In this document: positions 1 to 12,275 of the stretch, in pieces
How the letters are laid out: every line of letters begins with the position of its first letter
Position numbering within the stretch: the first letter of the stretch is position 1
Assembly (NCBI GenBank): GCA_963693305.1
Contig: OY855912.1
Span: 3,151,501-3,215,500 of the forward strand
Source of the DNA: Meandrina meandrites
Taxonomy: Eukaryota > Cnidaria > Anthozoa > Scleractinia > Meandrinidae
Reading direction: 5' to 3'
DNA: 64,000 bases
The notes under the pieces: generated by a model
The model's database searches: none
What the model was told of the DNA's origin: nothing
What the model saw: only the letters and a program-made list of their open reading frames with translations
Program-made: the position numbers and the translations under genes

Positions 1-3000
1 CTGGGTTGGTGTCAAAAAACAATACCGGCGCTTTAAGCACACTCTTAACCATTCTGTCATGGAAACGCTCTGATGATCTGGTAGAAACTTCAAAGAAAAG
101 GTAAGCCCGCATGACGGGAAGAACCAAAGCAAGCGAAACCAGGCAAGTGTAGATACCGATGTTTGTCTTGTACTGCTGAAATGCCAGAGGCTTCTGGGTG
201 TACTGGGATAGCCACACATCGGGGGCAACCAAAGCCACTGATAAAAGGAAACAATATTTTTTATATTAGTAACCTTTCCAAGCGACACCCTCTTCAATTT
301 TGAAAATAAGTAATTTCGAAACGATTGAAGATACCAAATTTTTTTTTACTGGAAACAATTTGACGTTAGTGCCACGTGTCCATAACCTTGACGTTTCCAT
401 GTGGTTTCATGTAAAGGGGTCTAAGAATATATCTAGAACAGACAAACCTTTATATGGCTGATCCATCCAAGTACGTTTTTAAAGGGTACTGTTTTGTATG
501 AAAGGTTAAAAAAGGATTGCCTTTCTGTGAAAAAATGCTATGTTATTTGGTAATTGTTTGAACTCGGGTAAGAGCCTCCTAGTAGAAAATTTTTTTGTGT
601 TACCCACATTCCTCTCCCCTGGGATTGTTTTAATGTAATAACGATTGCTAGTGGACTTGCCAGTGATTGATGAACTACCCCTGAGCCAAACTTGACAAAC
701 TAATGAATATTTTCTTTATTCTCTAACGTCAGTTTTCATTATCGTGATAATCTTCATGCAGTCAGCGTTTGTCTCTGTGGCAGCGTATTCATATATTGTT
801 TCGAGTTATTGCCGGTCTAAGGAGAGTTTCTTTTTTATAAATAGATAGATGGACTGTATGTTCTGAACTTCGCGAAATTATGCTAAAACGTGGGCAATGA
901 GTATGATTAATACTAACCTTGACTCACAAGGATAATTGCAAATACCAGGACCATGACAAGTGGGTGCATTCCAGCCCTAAAGTAATCCCAGTAGAGCCTG
1001 GAAGAGATTACTCCAGCAGCTCTATCCTCTTCTGAAAGCTCCAGGTGCTCAGTCAATCCAAGACTTACGCTTTCTGTGTGTTCTTGGCATTCGCGCCTTT
1101 TTTCGCTCGTCTCATCGTGTGATGCGTAGGATGCATCCAAGATACCACTTAGGGCACTGGCGGTTTTCAACTCAGAGTAGACCCCTTTCCCCAACACGCT
1201 ACCATTGTCCAGCACAACAATCTGATCGGCTAACTTCATGTACTTCTCATCATATGTAACCATAATTGTAATCTTATCTTTTAACAGGTGACAAATACAT
1301 TGGGTAAATATGTGTTGACCAACTGTAACATCTACGGCACAGAGAGGATCATCTAAGACGTACATGTCAGCATCTGCATACACTGCGCGTGCCAGGTTTA
1401 CACGCGCGCGTTGGCCTCCACTCAGCACGACACCACGTTCTCCAACAAATGTTAAATCACCGTTTGACAGTTTTTGAAAGTCTTCTTTAAGGGCACAGGC
1501 CTCAATCACTTTTGCAAATTTGTCATTGTCGAAGGCTTCTCCAAACAAAATGTTTTCTTGAATAGTTCCAGAAAAAACCCAGGCAGTTTGGGAAACATAG
1601 GCAGAAGTTCCCATGTAACTTATTGTTCCATTAGATATGTCAACCTCTCCCACAATTGTGGCGAGAAGCGTAGTCTTTCCACTTCCCACCTTCCCTGTTA
1701 TAACAGTAAGACTCTTCTCTTCCGCTTCAAAACTAATGTTTTCAAGAGTATTTTGTTCCTTGGTGTCTGTCACCTTGCATGCCAAGTTTGAAACAACTAA
1801 CTTTCTTTTTGCGTCCTGTGATGGTTCCAGGTTCCGTTGACATTCTTTGTCGCCTAAGGTGGCTGGAAGCACTGAGCTTTGTTTGGATTCCCTGCAAAAT
1901 ACAGGCTTAAGAGAGTTGCCCCTTTCCTTCGCTTTGTATTCAATTTGTGTAATCCCTCGATCCTCGCCATTTTCTACAAAGGTTAGATTTTCCATGTGTA
2001 GAAATTGTTCTATTCTCTTCAAGGAAACTAAAGATTCCAGCAGCATTGAAACTCCACTTGTCATCCACCATAATAATGATGTCCGCAACGTGTTGAGGAA
2101 GGAGAGCAGCATGAAGGTTTGTGCTGGTGTTACCTGCTTTCCGGTCAGAACAGAGGTCATGACGAACGAAAACAAAGCGATGGGTCCTGCTATAAATGTC
2201 AAACATTCAAGCAGCGATAAAGGAATATTCTTCTTGCGGATGATCCCAATTTCGTTTCTGAAATTTTAGCGTGAACCAATTAATACAGATGCCAATAGCA
2301 CATACGATAACACAGAATTGATAAATTGTATCCTTACAAGCTCCAAGCGCCAGAAAAGGGGAATCGAGAGGGGGCGGGGGCGGGGGAGGGGAGATGGACA
2401 GAGACCGGAGCCCTATCATTTCACTGCGCGGAGACCTTATATGATTTTGGCGTAGAACTCTCCACTTTCTTGGAGCCGGAGCCCTGGATCGCTAAATTAA
2501 AATCCCTTGGAACCCTGAAAAATTGGAAACAGTGCATGGTATTTTATCGGTTCATTCCACACCGTTTCTTGGATATAGCAAAAATTTTCTTAGCTAATCT
2601 CAGCTAGCCTACTTAGGAGAGGTCTGTACGCAAACTAAATCTCAGCTTGGATTTGGTTTTAGCATATATATTCTTAAAATTAGGTCAATATCAGCCTCGA
2701 TGTTTTTTATGAAAAACTTACGGCAGTTCTTAACCCAGTGCCAAACGCGGACGACAGTTGATGACAGTTCAAACTCTCGCCCTCGTTTGGCCTGAAACTC
2801 TGCATGCACTCTCATCGACTCTCGTGCGCTGTCATTGACTTGGAACGTGTTCAAATTTTTCATGAAAGTCGATGACAGTTTTCGTACGTTCGCAGTCACT
2901 CTTGACGGTCTTTCGACGACTCTCGTTCTCGTTTTGCAAGGTTTGATGATAGTCTATGAGAGTTGACGAAAACTTCCATGAAAGTCAACTCTCATCAACT

Positions 3001-5041
3001 CTCATCTTCCTTTGGTCCGGGCTTTATGAAGAGTGCAATTTACTTTCTGCGCCTTTCAATACTGTGCGAACTCTGAAATTTAAACCTTGCTTACAGATGC
3101 ACCTTAGCCACTGCCATCATTCATAACTACGACAATCAAAAATAAAAAACAGAAGTAATTTTCTCTGCTACTGAGACGTCAGGAGGGGGACATTGGGGTT
3201 TGCGGTATTGCGGTATTGGCCAATTTTTCATGTGGTATTTCGATAATTTTAATCTTGAATTGCGTTATTGCGGTATTCTCCAAACCTGCGGAACGCGTTT
3301 TTTCTGCGTTTTGGTCGACGATAGTTGATATAAAAACGTATCCTTCACTTTTTTTCCGACCATTTTTAGCCGATTCTGGTCGTTTCGGAAGCAACCTGAA
3401 ACAGCCTTATTTTATCACACATTTTAATGAACAATTTGACTGTTTTAACGACCAGTTTAAAGCCTTGTTAGTCCCACCGCTGGTTATTGCCTCTAATTTT
3501 GCCCTCGCGTCGACGAATTCGCCAGTTATACAGGCTTATTATGAGATTGTGGTATTTTCCTGATTTGTTTGCGGTATTGCTGTATTTGCCGAATTTTTTG
3601 GCGGTAATGCGATGTTTAGCAACCCACAATGTCCCCCTCCGTCAGATATGATGATTGACGGCAGTGAAAAACGCACCCTTTGGTAAAGTTTTTAACTTCA
3701 GATTTCGCATGTTGATCAAAGGCTCCACTAGCTGACCACTTAGTCTTACCCTCGAATTCTCTTGACGTTGTCTCTGTAGTTCTCTTCCCATGAGTTCGCT
3801 TTAATGGCACGGATAGCACTCACCAGCTCATCCATAAGTGTGATGCGTCGGTCCGACTGTTCAGCTGTTTTTCGGCGCAGAATGGCACAAAGATGTGATA
3901 GTATGTATATGCATGGGACTGCGCTCATGAAAACAAGAATAGGTATCAATGCTTCTCTTCCAATAAAATACAAAACTATACAAGCTATCACAGGAATTTC
4001 GATAAGCGACAAGGATGAGAGTGGCAAAAATTTTGGAGCGTTTTCAATCCTTTTCAAGTCATTGGACACTAAATCTATCACGTGACCAGTTGAAAACTCT
4101 TGTAGTTTCGCTTGGCTGACCAGTAGGATCTGCAAACAAAACAACACCAGTTAAAAGCTAGCCAGGAATCGAAATTTAATCTTTCAGTCTAGAAATGAGT
4201 GTAAAATCGGAAGTGCCATATTCTCTGTCTGGCAGAATGTTTGTGTTTGTTTTCGTGTTTGCTTTTGCTCTGTTAAGTTACATTTAGCCAGATGCCATTG
4301 AATAAAAGCATTTTTGCAGTATTGTCCGATGTGAGGAGCATTTCACTTTTAAACCTGACGCTAGGATAGGGAAATTGTAAACCTTTGGGGCCAGTTGCTT
4401 AGAGGGGGGGATTTGATAAGCCAATCTTTAAAAATTGAAATGGCCAATCAGTTGTTCTGGGAAGGGCTGGTGTTGATTAATTGGCGGCTTACCTTCATAT
4501 AGACTATTCCCTTGATCGCGCTGCTAAGCTGTAGGCCAATAATCTCATATTGAAAAGTAATGAAATGTGAGGTGGCAGCTGTCAAACCACAGAGAGGCAT
4601 TAGTGCTGCCACACCGTACGCCAAGCCATTTCCTTTGTCGGAATCCATTAACAGATGTATCAGAGTTCCTAGTAAAAGTGGCTGTAAAACACGCCCTGCA
4701 GCATACAGTAGAGAAGCAAACCAATTGATGCAAAATTCTTTCAAGGAAATTGTCTTTAAAACACTTTTCCACAGTTTGGCTTGTTTTCCACGTCGGCGAC
4801 ACTCTTCCACGTCTTTATTCCATTGCTTTTGGAGTTTTTCTGTTAATTCTTGTGTCTTATATTTCTCATGAATAGGGAAGACATCAGACTGCGTCAATAG
4901 CCGCTGGCTTCCAGTTTTTAAAACGTCATTCATCCACCAAAACGTGAAAGCCGAAAAGAAGTTTGCTTTGCTCAGTGGGTGGAAGAGGTTTTCGTCATCT
5001 TTTTCATCACCGGCGACTTTCTGGTAGCCTTTATTTGACAT
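1..5041 (-). CDS. ABCC4: ABCC4/MRP4-like ABC exporter, 5' part, partial at left edge
   Basis: Minus-strand exons 5041-4493, 4129-3750, 2257-918 and 237-1 (continues off the edge). Donor/acceptor phases match at each join (0, 2, 1) and give about 835 residues of a family usually near 1,300. Exon 1 starts with ATG and holds the N-terminal cytosolic part and first membrane segments. Exon 2 continues TMD1. Exon 3 ends TMD1 and carries a whole NBD1: Walker A GKVGSGKT, Q-loop region AYVSQTAWVFSGTIQENI, signature LSGGQRARVNLARA, Walker B/D-loop MYVLDDPLCAVD. Exon 4 opens TMD2. The DD after Walker B instead of DE is normal for ABCC NBD1. The H-loop position is Tyr (codon 1254-1252), not His. Family role: ATP-driven efflux of organic anions and cyclic nucleotides across the plasma membrane. 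The ABCC4 rather than another short ABCC label is by resemblance only. Confidence 0.9.
2640..3020. repeat. Degenerate CTCTCATCAACTCTCATC-type repeat tract
   Basis: Within intron 2 of the ABC gene, variants of actctcatc/gatgacagtt recur on both strands, with partly inverted copies around 2750-2780, 2860-2885 and 2970-3005. Short diverged tandem/inverted debris; no gene is visible. Confidence 0.45.
3182..3640. mobile_element. MITE with GGAGGGGGACATTG ends and GTCA duplication
   Basis: A 459-base element in intron 2 of the ABC gene. The left end GGAGGGGGACATTGGGGTTT and the inverted right end match at 19 of 20 positions. GTCA occurs directly on both sides (3178-3181 and 3641-3644), consistent with a 4-bp target duplication. 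The interior repeats short cggtatt motifs and has no convincing coding frame. Superfamily not assigned. Confidence 0.7.
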
Positions 5042-6486
5042 AATGCTGTGATTTTAAAGCAAATAACACACTTTGAGAGTGAGGCTCTCACTTATTTATG
5101 ACCGAACTGCTTACATGGTTTACGTTTCCCTTGGGGATTCGAGTTAGCTTCGAGTTAGTTTACTGTACAATTCTAAAGCACACATACAGTTGACAGGCCT
5201 AAAGAGGTAAAATAGAAACTGGGATTTGGCAAATTTTCATTGGGAAAATGGTATTTGGGTCACTGGGACTGGGAGTTTGTCACTGGGAATGGGAATCACA
5301 GGCAAAAAAACAATAGATTTGGGACTGGGATTTTCAAAATTTGGGAAAACAATATGATGGGAAATGGATTTGCGCCAAAATTGGGTTGGGAAAATAGAAC
5401 TTATACCCCCACCCCCAACGTTTCTTTGGAAGTTGATGAGGTCACATTTAATAAATACACTTGATTGATGTCTTTCATAAGTCACGTTTGGTTCACGATG
5501 AATACAATCAGCTGTGCGATGGCGTGACCGATGGCTCAGCAGATCAAGTGGTTTTTCAAATAACCAGCGAGTTGGTTACGTCAATGATGACGTTAGTATA
5601 ACCAGAAACCCATAATGGACTGGGATAAATTCTGAAAAAGGCTGCTTTTAAAACTTCTGTCGGCAAACTCGAGGAAAAGCTGGTAAATACACTTTTCTAA
5701 ATCAAAATTACGTGCTGAACACGAAACAATTGTTTACCAGGCTTGATTTTGAGTTTTAAATCTCGAAATCTGGGTTTATAAAAACGGAAGCAAATACTGG
5801 ACATGGAAACGAGGCTACACTGTTTTCCTTTCTAAAAAGCTTGTTTGGAATCGAATTGTTTTTCCAAAACAGCTAAATATACTTTTCTCATTCTCGTTAA
5901 TATTATTTGATGGTGGTTTCTTAAATTATACACGAAGTCTTGAAAAAAAAATTAATTTTTTTTGTTGTTGTTTTTTTCTGCGCGCGGAGCAAAAAAACGT
6001 TTTTTGTGTTCCAAAAATTTAAGGGTAAATAATAAATATATTTAAGTATTTTTTTTAATAACCGGTTTGACTTTTTTCAGCTCTTTACAAAATATTTGTT
6101 TTTGATTCAACATTTGAAACAAACCCATTCATATGTTTACGGTCTGATTCTGGTCTGACTTGCTGATGCCTGTCAGAATCGCATTGTTTTCGCGGAGGAA
6201 TTGAACTCGAAAAACAAATGAATTGAAGCGCTGAGTCTTCGGAAAGGAAAAAATCACTTATTTCTGATAGAGATTATTTTTTTTTATTCAGGGGAAGACA
6301 TTTTCATCCAAGAAAATGTAAGCTCATTCAAAAGTTGTAAATTGTGTCGCCCAATCTACACTCTTATTCGGACAAAGTTAAGTTGCCTGGCTGCTAATTC
6401 GAACTACGTTGACTGCAAGAGATCCATGGCAGGTAGTGGTAACAGTTTTAAAATATAACATTTAAAAAATGGAAGAACGGGCAAGT
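5042..6486. other. Intergenic, upstream of the ABC gene
   Basis: Holds the presumed promoter of the minus-strand ABC gene, but no core promoter motif stands out. At 5221-5405 a loose repeat of tgggactggga/gggaatggga units makes overlapping meaningless frames on both strands. Around 5570-5615 there is a small inverted repeat (gttggttacgtcaatgatgacgttagtataac). The rest is AT-rich and featureless. Confidence 0.5.
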
Positions 6487-6544
6487 TTAAAAAGATCTGC
6501 GCCTGTTTTTTTCCTTAAGTGAGTGTATTATTTGCCAGGAGTCA

Positions 6545-7720
6545 AAAAAATATATCCTGTTCAGCGCAACAGTGCAAGGATTGCGTTCACTAAAAGAATC
6601 AATCGAGGAGCGACGAAAAGTAAGAAACACTGCCAACACAGAAACAATTGACAGGATATTCAATGCAGTTGACACGAAGAAAGCAGAGGAATTACATTGG
6701 CAGAAGAGCTGCTTTGCAAAGTATACTGATAAGGGTAAGATAAGTAGATTAAGAAAATCGCTAGATTCTTCAAATGAGCTTTCTCTACCTGGACTGACCG
6801 CAAACACAGCACTACGCAGCAGAACTCTCCCGATTGACTGGAAACTATGCATGTTTTGTCAAGATGGAGAAACACGGCCTAAAAAGCAGACACTGTGTTC
6901 AGTAACTTTTAAAATGAGTCAGCAGATCCTCGAGGGAGCGAAGTGCGAACACGACCTTTCTTTGCGTTTGGCAGGTGTAAATGACCTTATAGCAGCTGAG
7001 GGCAAATATCATACAAATTGCTATAAAAAAAAAAAGTTCATGAGAAATGTATCGCGGGCAAGTAGTGTAGCAAAGATGAAAGTGGAACAGTGCTGTTGTG
7101 GCTTATCGATGAGTTAAAAAAGTCTACAGAACAAGGTCATATTTTGGAGCTTAAGAAAGCTTGGCTCCGCTACTGCTCCCAAGCTGCTGAGCAAACTATT
7201 GAAATCCCTCCCTCATTTAGAAGTCGCATGAGCACATTCAAGGAATACATCGCACCGCATGTTGCAGACTTTTATGATTTTGTCTTCTGCTTTGTGACCA
7301 AGCGATTTCTGAGCGCCGAACAGTGTTAGTGCCTATTAAACTCAGCCATATTCCTGTCTCGCAAGTTTTAAATCAACAAACCCAGTCAGAGCCTGCCACG
7401 CCCGTCTATCAACCTGATGAAAGAGATGATTTTCTCTCAATGGTACACGTGGCATTGAAGCTTCGCTCTGATATAATAGCGCAGCCTTCCCACCAGGGGC
7501 TGAACGTCTGCAAGGACGATGCAATCGCATGCGTCGCAGATAGTTTGTATATGTTCGTAAGGCTTATGATGGGTGGACTATCTCTCCTTGGGAAGGGGCT
7601 GAATGACTTTATGACGATGACAAAGTAGACGACAGTGACATCACTGATCATGATGGTGGGGATAATGATGATGATGACAATGATGATGGCGATGATGATG
7701 ATATTGTAAGGAATTATGGG
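6545..7720 (+). pseudogene. Frameshifted relic of a repeat-associated zinc-binding protein
   Basis: Three consecutive plus-strand frames (about 6550-7117, 7090-7329, 7323-7628) read as one broken protein. The first has a CxxC (CMFCQDGE) followed about 80 residues on by HTNC, suggesting a Cys/His zinc-binding module. The second has the lysine-rich ELKKAWLRYC stretch. The third has CKDDAIACVADSLYMF. Multi-copy cnidarian proteins that travel with transposons have this layout as I remember them, but I cannot name the family. Two frame changes and no clear start make it non-functional. It ends in a GAT-rich acidic microsatellite (7635-7710). Confidence 0.55.
7635..7712 (+). repeat. Imperfect (GAT)n microsatellite
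   Basis: Interrupted gatgatgat array directly after the last readable frame of the 6.5-7.6 kb relic. If translated it would give an Asp-rich tail. Confidence 0.7.
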
Positions 7721-7929
7721 CTAGATTCAAGGTCTAAACGAATACCCGGACCCCTCTGTTTTATTTCATTAATAAAGTTCTCTTATATCAGATGAACAAC
7801 CAATAAGCAAAGTTTGAACGAAATTCTATTGTCAATTCCATTTCGAAGGAAGGCTGCTTTTGTAAACTGGCGCAAGAAAGGGGGTCTTTATCAGTTCTGC
7901 AAATATTATATTTCGCAAGTCATGAAGCC

Positions 7930-8850
7930 GTTTTGCAGATATCACGCAAAACTGCGAAATTTCATTTTGACAAAAATACGCCACAGATTGATTTATCATG
8001 GTGAATTTAGTACGTATACGAAGTTTCATAAAAACGCGTTGCAAACCCGTGGAAATATGTAACTCCTAACCTTTCAAGGTTTACAAAGAAATGTATGGCT
8101 GGGAGCAATTCCCGGGATATGTCTGACCATTAGTAACATTCGCTCGCAACTTGTTCAAAATTTTAAAGAGAAAATTCAAACTAGATAGGAATATCTTTCG
8201 GGTGCTTCGTTATGCTGTGACCAGTCTCCCTTTTGCCCTAAAGTCATGGCGACTAAAGCGAAAGCGATGCATGCGTGTTATCTACGGCAGCACACAAACA
8301 GCGCCGATATAAACCGGTTTTATCGATTGAACTAAAAACCGGAATGATAACTTTCCTCTGGAGGAGGGGTTCGAGCTGTTAACGCTACTAGCTAGCTCAA
8401 GAAAACAACTTATTTTCTATGCTTGACTGGTCCTTGTTAGCAGATATTACGAGACATTCTTGCTAAAAATAAGAAACCTCTTCAATTCACGTTCTTGGAC
8501 AAAGCTCTTTACTAAATGATCCTAAGTCAAATAATGTCGCTGCATTTTAATCAAGTTCCTCAGAGTCTTGAACCATGTTGGCATATCCGCAGTTTTCAAA
8601 TTTCATCCTCAAAATCTAAAGAGCACGGTCCATACAAGCGCTGTGACTGTTTGTATTTTCGAAATATTTAGAAATGTATTAGAATATTCAGGGTCTTGCC
8701 ATAATAAAATATTGCATAAAGTTAACGTAAATCTACCTCAATTGCTTTATTCGTCGTCTTTGTGGCTCAAAGTGGCGAATTTGAGCGATTTAACCCTTCA
8801 AATCACTCAAATTCGCCATGATAAATCGACATATGGGGTTGCTTTTTTAA
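7930..8850. repeat. Dispersed repeat, family shared with 27.6-30.0 kb
   Basis: The sequence from gcaaaactgcg (about 7947) through atcaagttcctcagagtcttg (about 8550-8570) reappears in reverse complement at about 29990-29395 and 28490-28380. The part 8640-8830 matches the reverse complement of 27660-27890. Both ends carry an inverted atttatcatggtgaattt/aaattcgccatgataaat motif, so this is probably a shortened non-autonomous element. Confidence 0.6.
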
Positions 8851-8939
8851 CAAACTGTTTGCTTCTCAGAACAGATAATGTCCACGGACAAATATCTGTG
8901 CATATTTTCGCGCCAAATATAGGCTATTGTTTATATAGT

Positions 8940-9915
8940 CGTTGAACAGTCAAGAATAGTGACAAATACTCGTAAAAAGTCGCCGATCTAAACTTGAGAA
9001 TTGCAGCACAAACACATATTGTTACCAAGGCAAGTACTCGTTTGAATTTTATCGTTTGTGCAGTTACAGTACAGTTTGTAGTTATTACAGTCGTTCCAAG
9101 CGAAGCGTACCCCCTTAGAGTAAATTAATGAATTGATTATTGAAATTTGAATTTCAAGAATGCATTTATGTTGTTAAACATAGAAGCGCAGATCAATGTT
9201 CGAATCAGAAATTGGTTTCTGATCACAGCCGCCCGATTTGAATGGCAAGAGAGTAAAGTTTCTATGAGTCAACTGAGTCAATGAGTCATGAGTCAAAGCC
9301 AATGAGTCAAATTTTAAATTATGGTTATTATTTGAAGACAATAGTGCTGCCCTTGCTAGCTCATAAAAGCAAACCAGAATGGAACTAACCGCAAGCAAAC
9401 AAGAGTGGAACTAACTCAGCTAACTGCCAGCAAACTGGAGGGGAACTAACCGCAAGCAAACCAGAGTGAACTAGCCGCAAACAATCCAGAGTAGAACTAA
9501 CCGTACGCAAAGTGGAGTGCTTCTAAGCTAATTTGAATACAGGCAAACGATGGTTCAATATATAATAACCTACTTTGTCAAAAAATAACCCTGACTCATT
9601 GACTCATGACTCATAGACTCATTTGACCCATAAAACAGGGGACCTTGATTTGATTAAGAGAAGGCGAGGAATTGAATTTGTCTCACCATTCGTTGCACCT
9701 AATAAGCGTGAACACGTATGTCCTGATAATATATGTCCAAGTTTGTTCAAAGAGGTTTAAGATAACGTTTTGCAAGAGCGATCACGAAAGTGAACCGCCC
9801 ATGAATGAACAAAACGAGCCTTGGGAACAATATATGTTTGTGCTGAAATTTCTTAAGTTTAGATCGGCGACTATTTACGAGTATTTGTCACTATTCGCGA
9901 CTGCTCAACGACTAT
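8940..9915. repeat. Inverted-repeat element with minisatellite core
   Basis: Arms of roughly 115 bases (about 8942-9055 and 9798-9903) are inverted copies, sharing aagtttagatcggcgact and gtatttgtcactattc. Beyond the right arm, cgactattcg/cactattcg units repeat to about 10060. Inside lie clustered tgagtca motifs facing tgactca motifs and a 26-base minisatellite at 9370-9510. Confidence 0.6.
9370..9510 (+). repeat. 26-bp minisatellite (aaccgcaagcaaaccagart...)
   Basis: Diverged tandem copies of a 26-base unit beginning aaccgcaagcaaaccaga. The same unit is found at 24230-24310 and 30765-30900, so it travels with a dispersed element. Confidence 0.7.
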
Positions 9916-10069
9916 TCGTCGCTATTCGCCACTATTCATCACTATTCGCGCGCTGTGGACAAAACGTGGGGTAGGCTCTGGTGTAGGCCATGGCTTATTC
10001 AACGATTGTTCGCGACTATGTCACTATTCGCGACTATATTCGCACCATTCGCTATTCGGGTTTTCCAGA

Positions 10070-10700
10070 CACCCCGGTTTATCGCTTGAACTAAAAACTG
10101 GAACGATAAACATGATTGAAGCAAGAAACTTACCTCTGGAGAAGGAGCTGTTAACGCTACTAGCTAGCTCAAGATAAGGAAAACAAACTAATTTTCTTTG
10201 CGTGACTGCCTTATTATACAAGACATGCAATTCACGCTCTGTTTCTCTTGGACAAAGTTCTATACTAAATGATCCTAAATCAGATAATGTCGCATTTTAA
10301 TCAAGTTCTTCAGAGTCTTGAACCACGTTGCATATCCGCTGTTTTCAAATTTCGTCCTCAAAATCTAAAAGCATGGTGGATAATTTATAAAAAGGCAAAA
10401 TAAAGCCAATTCCTTAACAATATCGACACAGTTCTCTTAAGTCTGGTGAACAGTTGTCTATGCTGTGATTCCCCTGAGGAGATGCAATATAATCAGTGGA
10501 AACTTCTGCGCCCCAAGACTATGATTTCACAAAATTCTGATCGAAACAATAAGATAAACCCACTAACACTTCCAAGGCCTAAGTTTTTTTAGGTTACTAT
10601 ATAAACAGGGGAAAAGAGAAACCATTTTAGATGAAAACTATATGAATGTCAGAATGCTGCATTGTAAACAATTTTCTATCTATATTTGTAACGTGAACTT
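10070..10700. repeat. Second partial copy of the 7.9/28 kb repeat family
   Basis: Reads as the reverse complement of about 28000-28490, including cctctggagaaggagctgttaacg-like sequence, the cctgaggagatg segment and the aaccattttaga segment. Diverged, with no protein-coding content. Confidence 0.6.
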
Positions 10701-12167
10701 CTATGAATACGCCGGGATCGCCTGCACGGCCCTTTCGGTTTATCATCCAAATAATTCCTCTAACTGTATTTGCGGGCCTTTACGCTTTTTAGGCGAAGAC
10801 AATTCCACTGTGGGAGGAGGGGTCAGGATCGATGGTGGGATGCAAGATGCAAACTGTATGTCATTACCGTTTGACGAGAAGGCGAGAGCTGATAAATGTT
10901 TGCTTCTCTCTCTGCTTCTGTTGCTTTCTCGAGGCGAAAACGCGACACCCAAATTTACTCGTCCGTGTTGTCGCCTTGGAAGAAACATAGGATGGTAAAC
11001 TATTTCTGCATGGACCTTTCTGGAATACATATTCTGAAAAACGATTCAAGAAGATTTTTCGAGTTTCACATAGAGCATTTCAGTCTATCTCCATTATCTT
11101 CAAAGGTCAAACATTTGTTACAAATTGGTATCTTGCATTTTAGACAAATACAATTCGTAATTATGAGCTGCACGTATTGATGCCGTTGTTTCACTCAGCT
11201 CTCCATGCCGCCATTTTGAGTGTCTAACGTCAATACGTTCTTCACTCATGCTCAGTAAGTTAAACTGCTCGCAAAATACGATAAAATAATTTATGCTTTA
11301 GGTTCGGCTCATGAGAAGTTCGGTGTCTGAATCAAAGCCGTTCCAAAGCCGTTCTAAAGGCGAAATTCCCGGCCAAGCCAGGCGGGAAGAACGCCTGAGC
11401 CGTTACGCTCGAGTCGACTGAACAATTTCCTACGTCACGACCTTGTAATACGATCGTTCTGGCCGCGCGCGAAATGGACCCACTTCTCAGTCGTCAAATT
11501 CGAACTTTAGGCGGCAAAAACTCGGATTTTTCTCTCTTTAACACTATTCGCTTTTGGGCATTTCGAAAAGTACATATAACAAGCTACAAAATAACGCAAT
11601 TTTTTTTTTTACTTCATAGGCACTTAAAATGGTTCAGACGCCGAATTTTTCATGCACTTAATTCAAGGTATTATGTTCGGCTTCCAGAACCGATAAATAA
11701 CAAAAAATACTACACATATTTTAATTGAATCATTTTATTTTTAATTGCGAATTATTTTAAGAGTAATTCAAACATTACATTCCATACAAACGCGTATATT
11801 TTCCCGAGATTTTAACATACGCAAAAGAAGGGAACAAGCTTGGGCTACCTGTGTTACAGCGAGATTGGCTGATGATTCCTCTTCTAAAAATCACTGAGCT
11901 CAATACACGGCTTCCCGATTGCGACGTGTTCTTTATAATATAACTTGACTTACATACTTCACTGTACGAGCTAATTACAACAGCGAGATCCATGGGCTTT
12001 ACGTTTCCGGTGCCAACTCTGCCACAGAGCGGTCAATTGTCGTTAATTTCGACCCCTCTCTATTCAGTAAAATTGGCGTCGGGTTTGTTGATCAAAAAAC
12101 CCGACGCCGTTTGTAAGGTGCTGCTAGTCGTTGGCATCGGGTGAGTGGTGTTTTTAGAGTCAGTCGT
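10700..12167. other. Spacer between repeats and the ALDH 3' end
   Basis: No gene is supported. Open frames here are short and overlap on both strands. A GC-richer patch at 11330-11410 has repeated agccgttc words. A hairpin at 12074-12109 (ggcgtcgggttt ... aaacccgacgcc) lies just beyond the ALDH poly(A) candidate. Confidence 0.4.
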
Positions 12168-12173
12168 TTTATT
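12168..12173 (-). promoter_or_regulatory. Candidate poly(A) signal of the ALDH gene
   Basis: AATAAA on the minus strand, about 100 bases past the TAA stop at 12276. Position is suitable; no transcript evidence. Confidence 0.4.
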
Positions 12174-12275
12174 AAAAGAAGCGATAGGAAAATACTGCTT
12201 AATCCGGCCCTCATTTACGTTATTGCATTAATCTTCTATGAGAGGCCCCTCGAAGTGATGTTTGCTCTATGTGGT

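Noticed and set aside
1474..2269. Plus-strand ORFs opposite the ABC transporter exon
   Set aside because: Shadow frames of the well-supported minus-strand NBD1 exon.
11775..11993. Minus frame ending ...YVKISGKYTRLYGM as the ALDH last exon
   Set aside because: No acceptor in phase; the exon 12308-12276 ([10 protein letters not shown]) fits far better.
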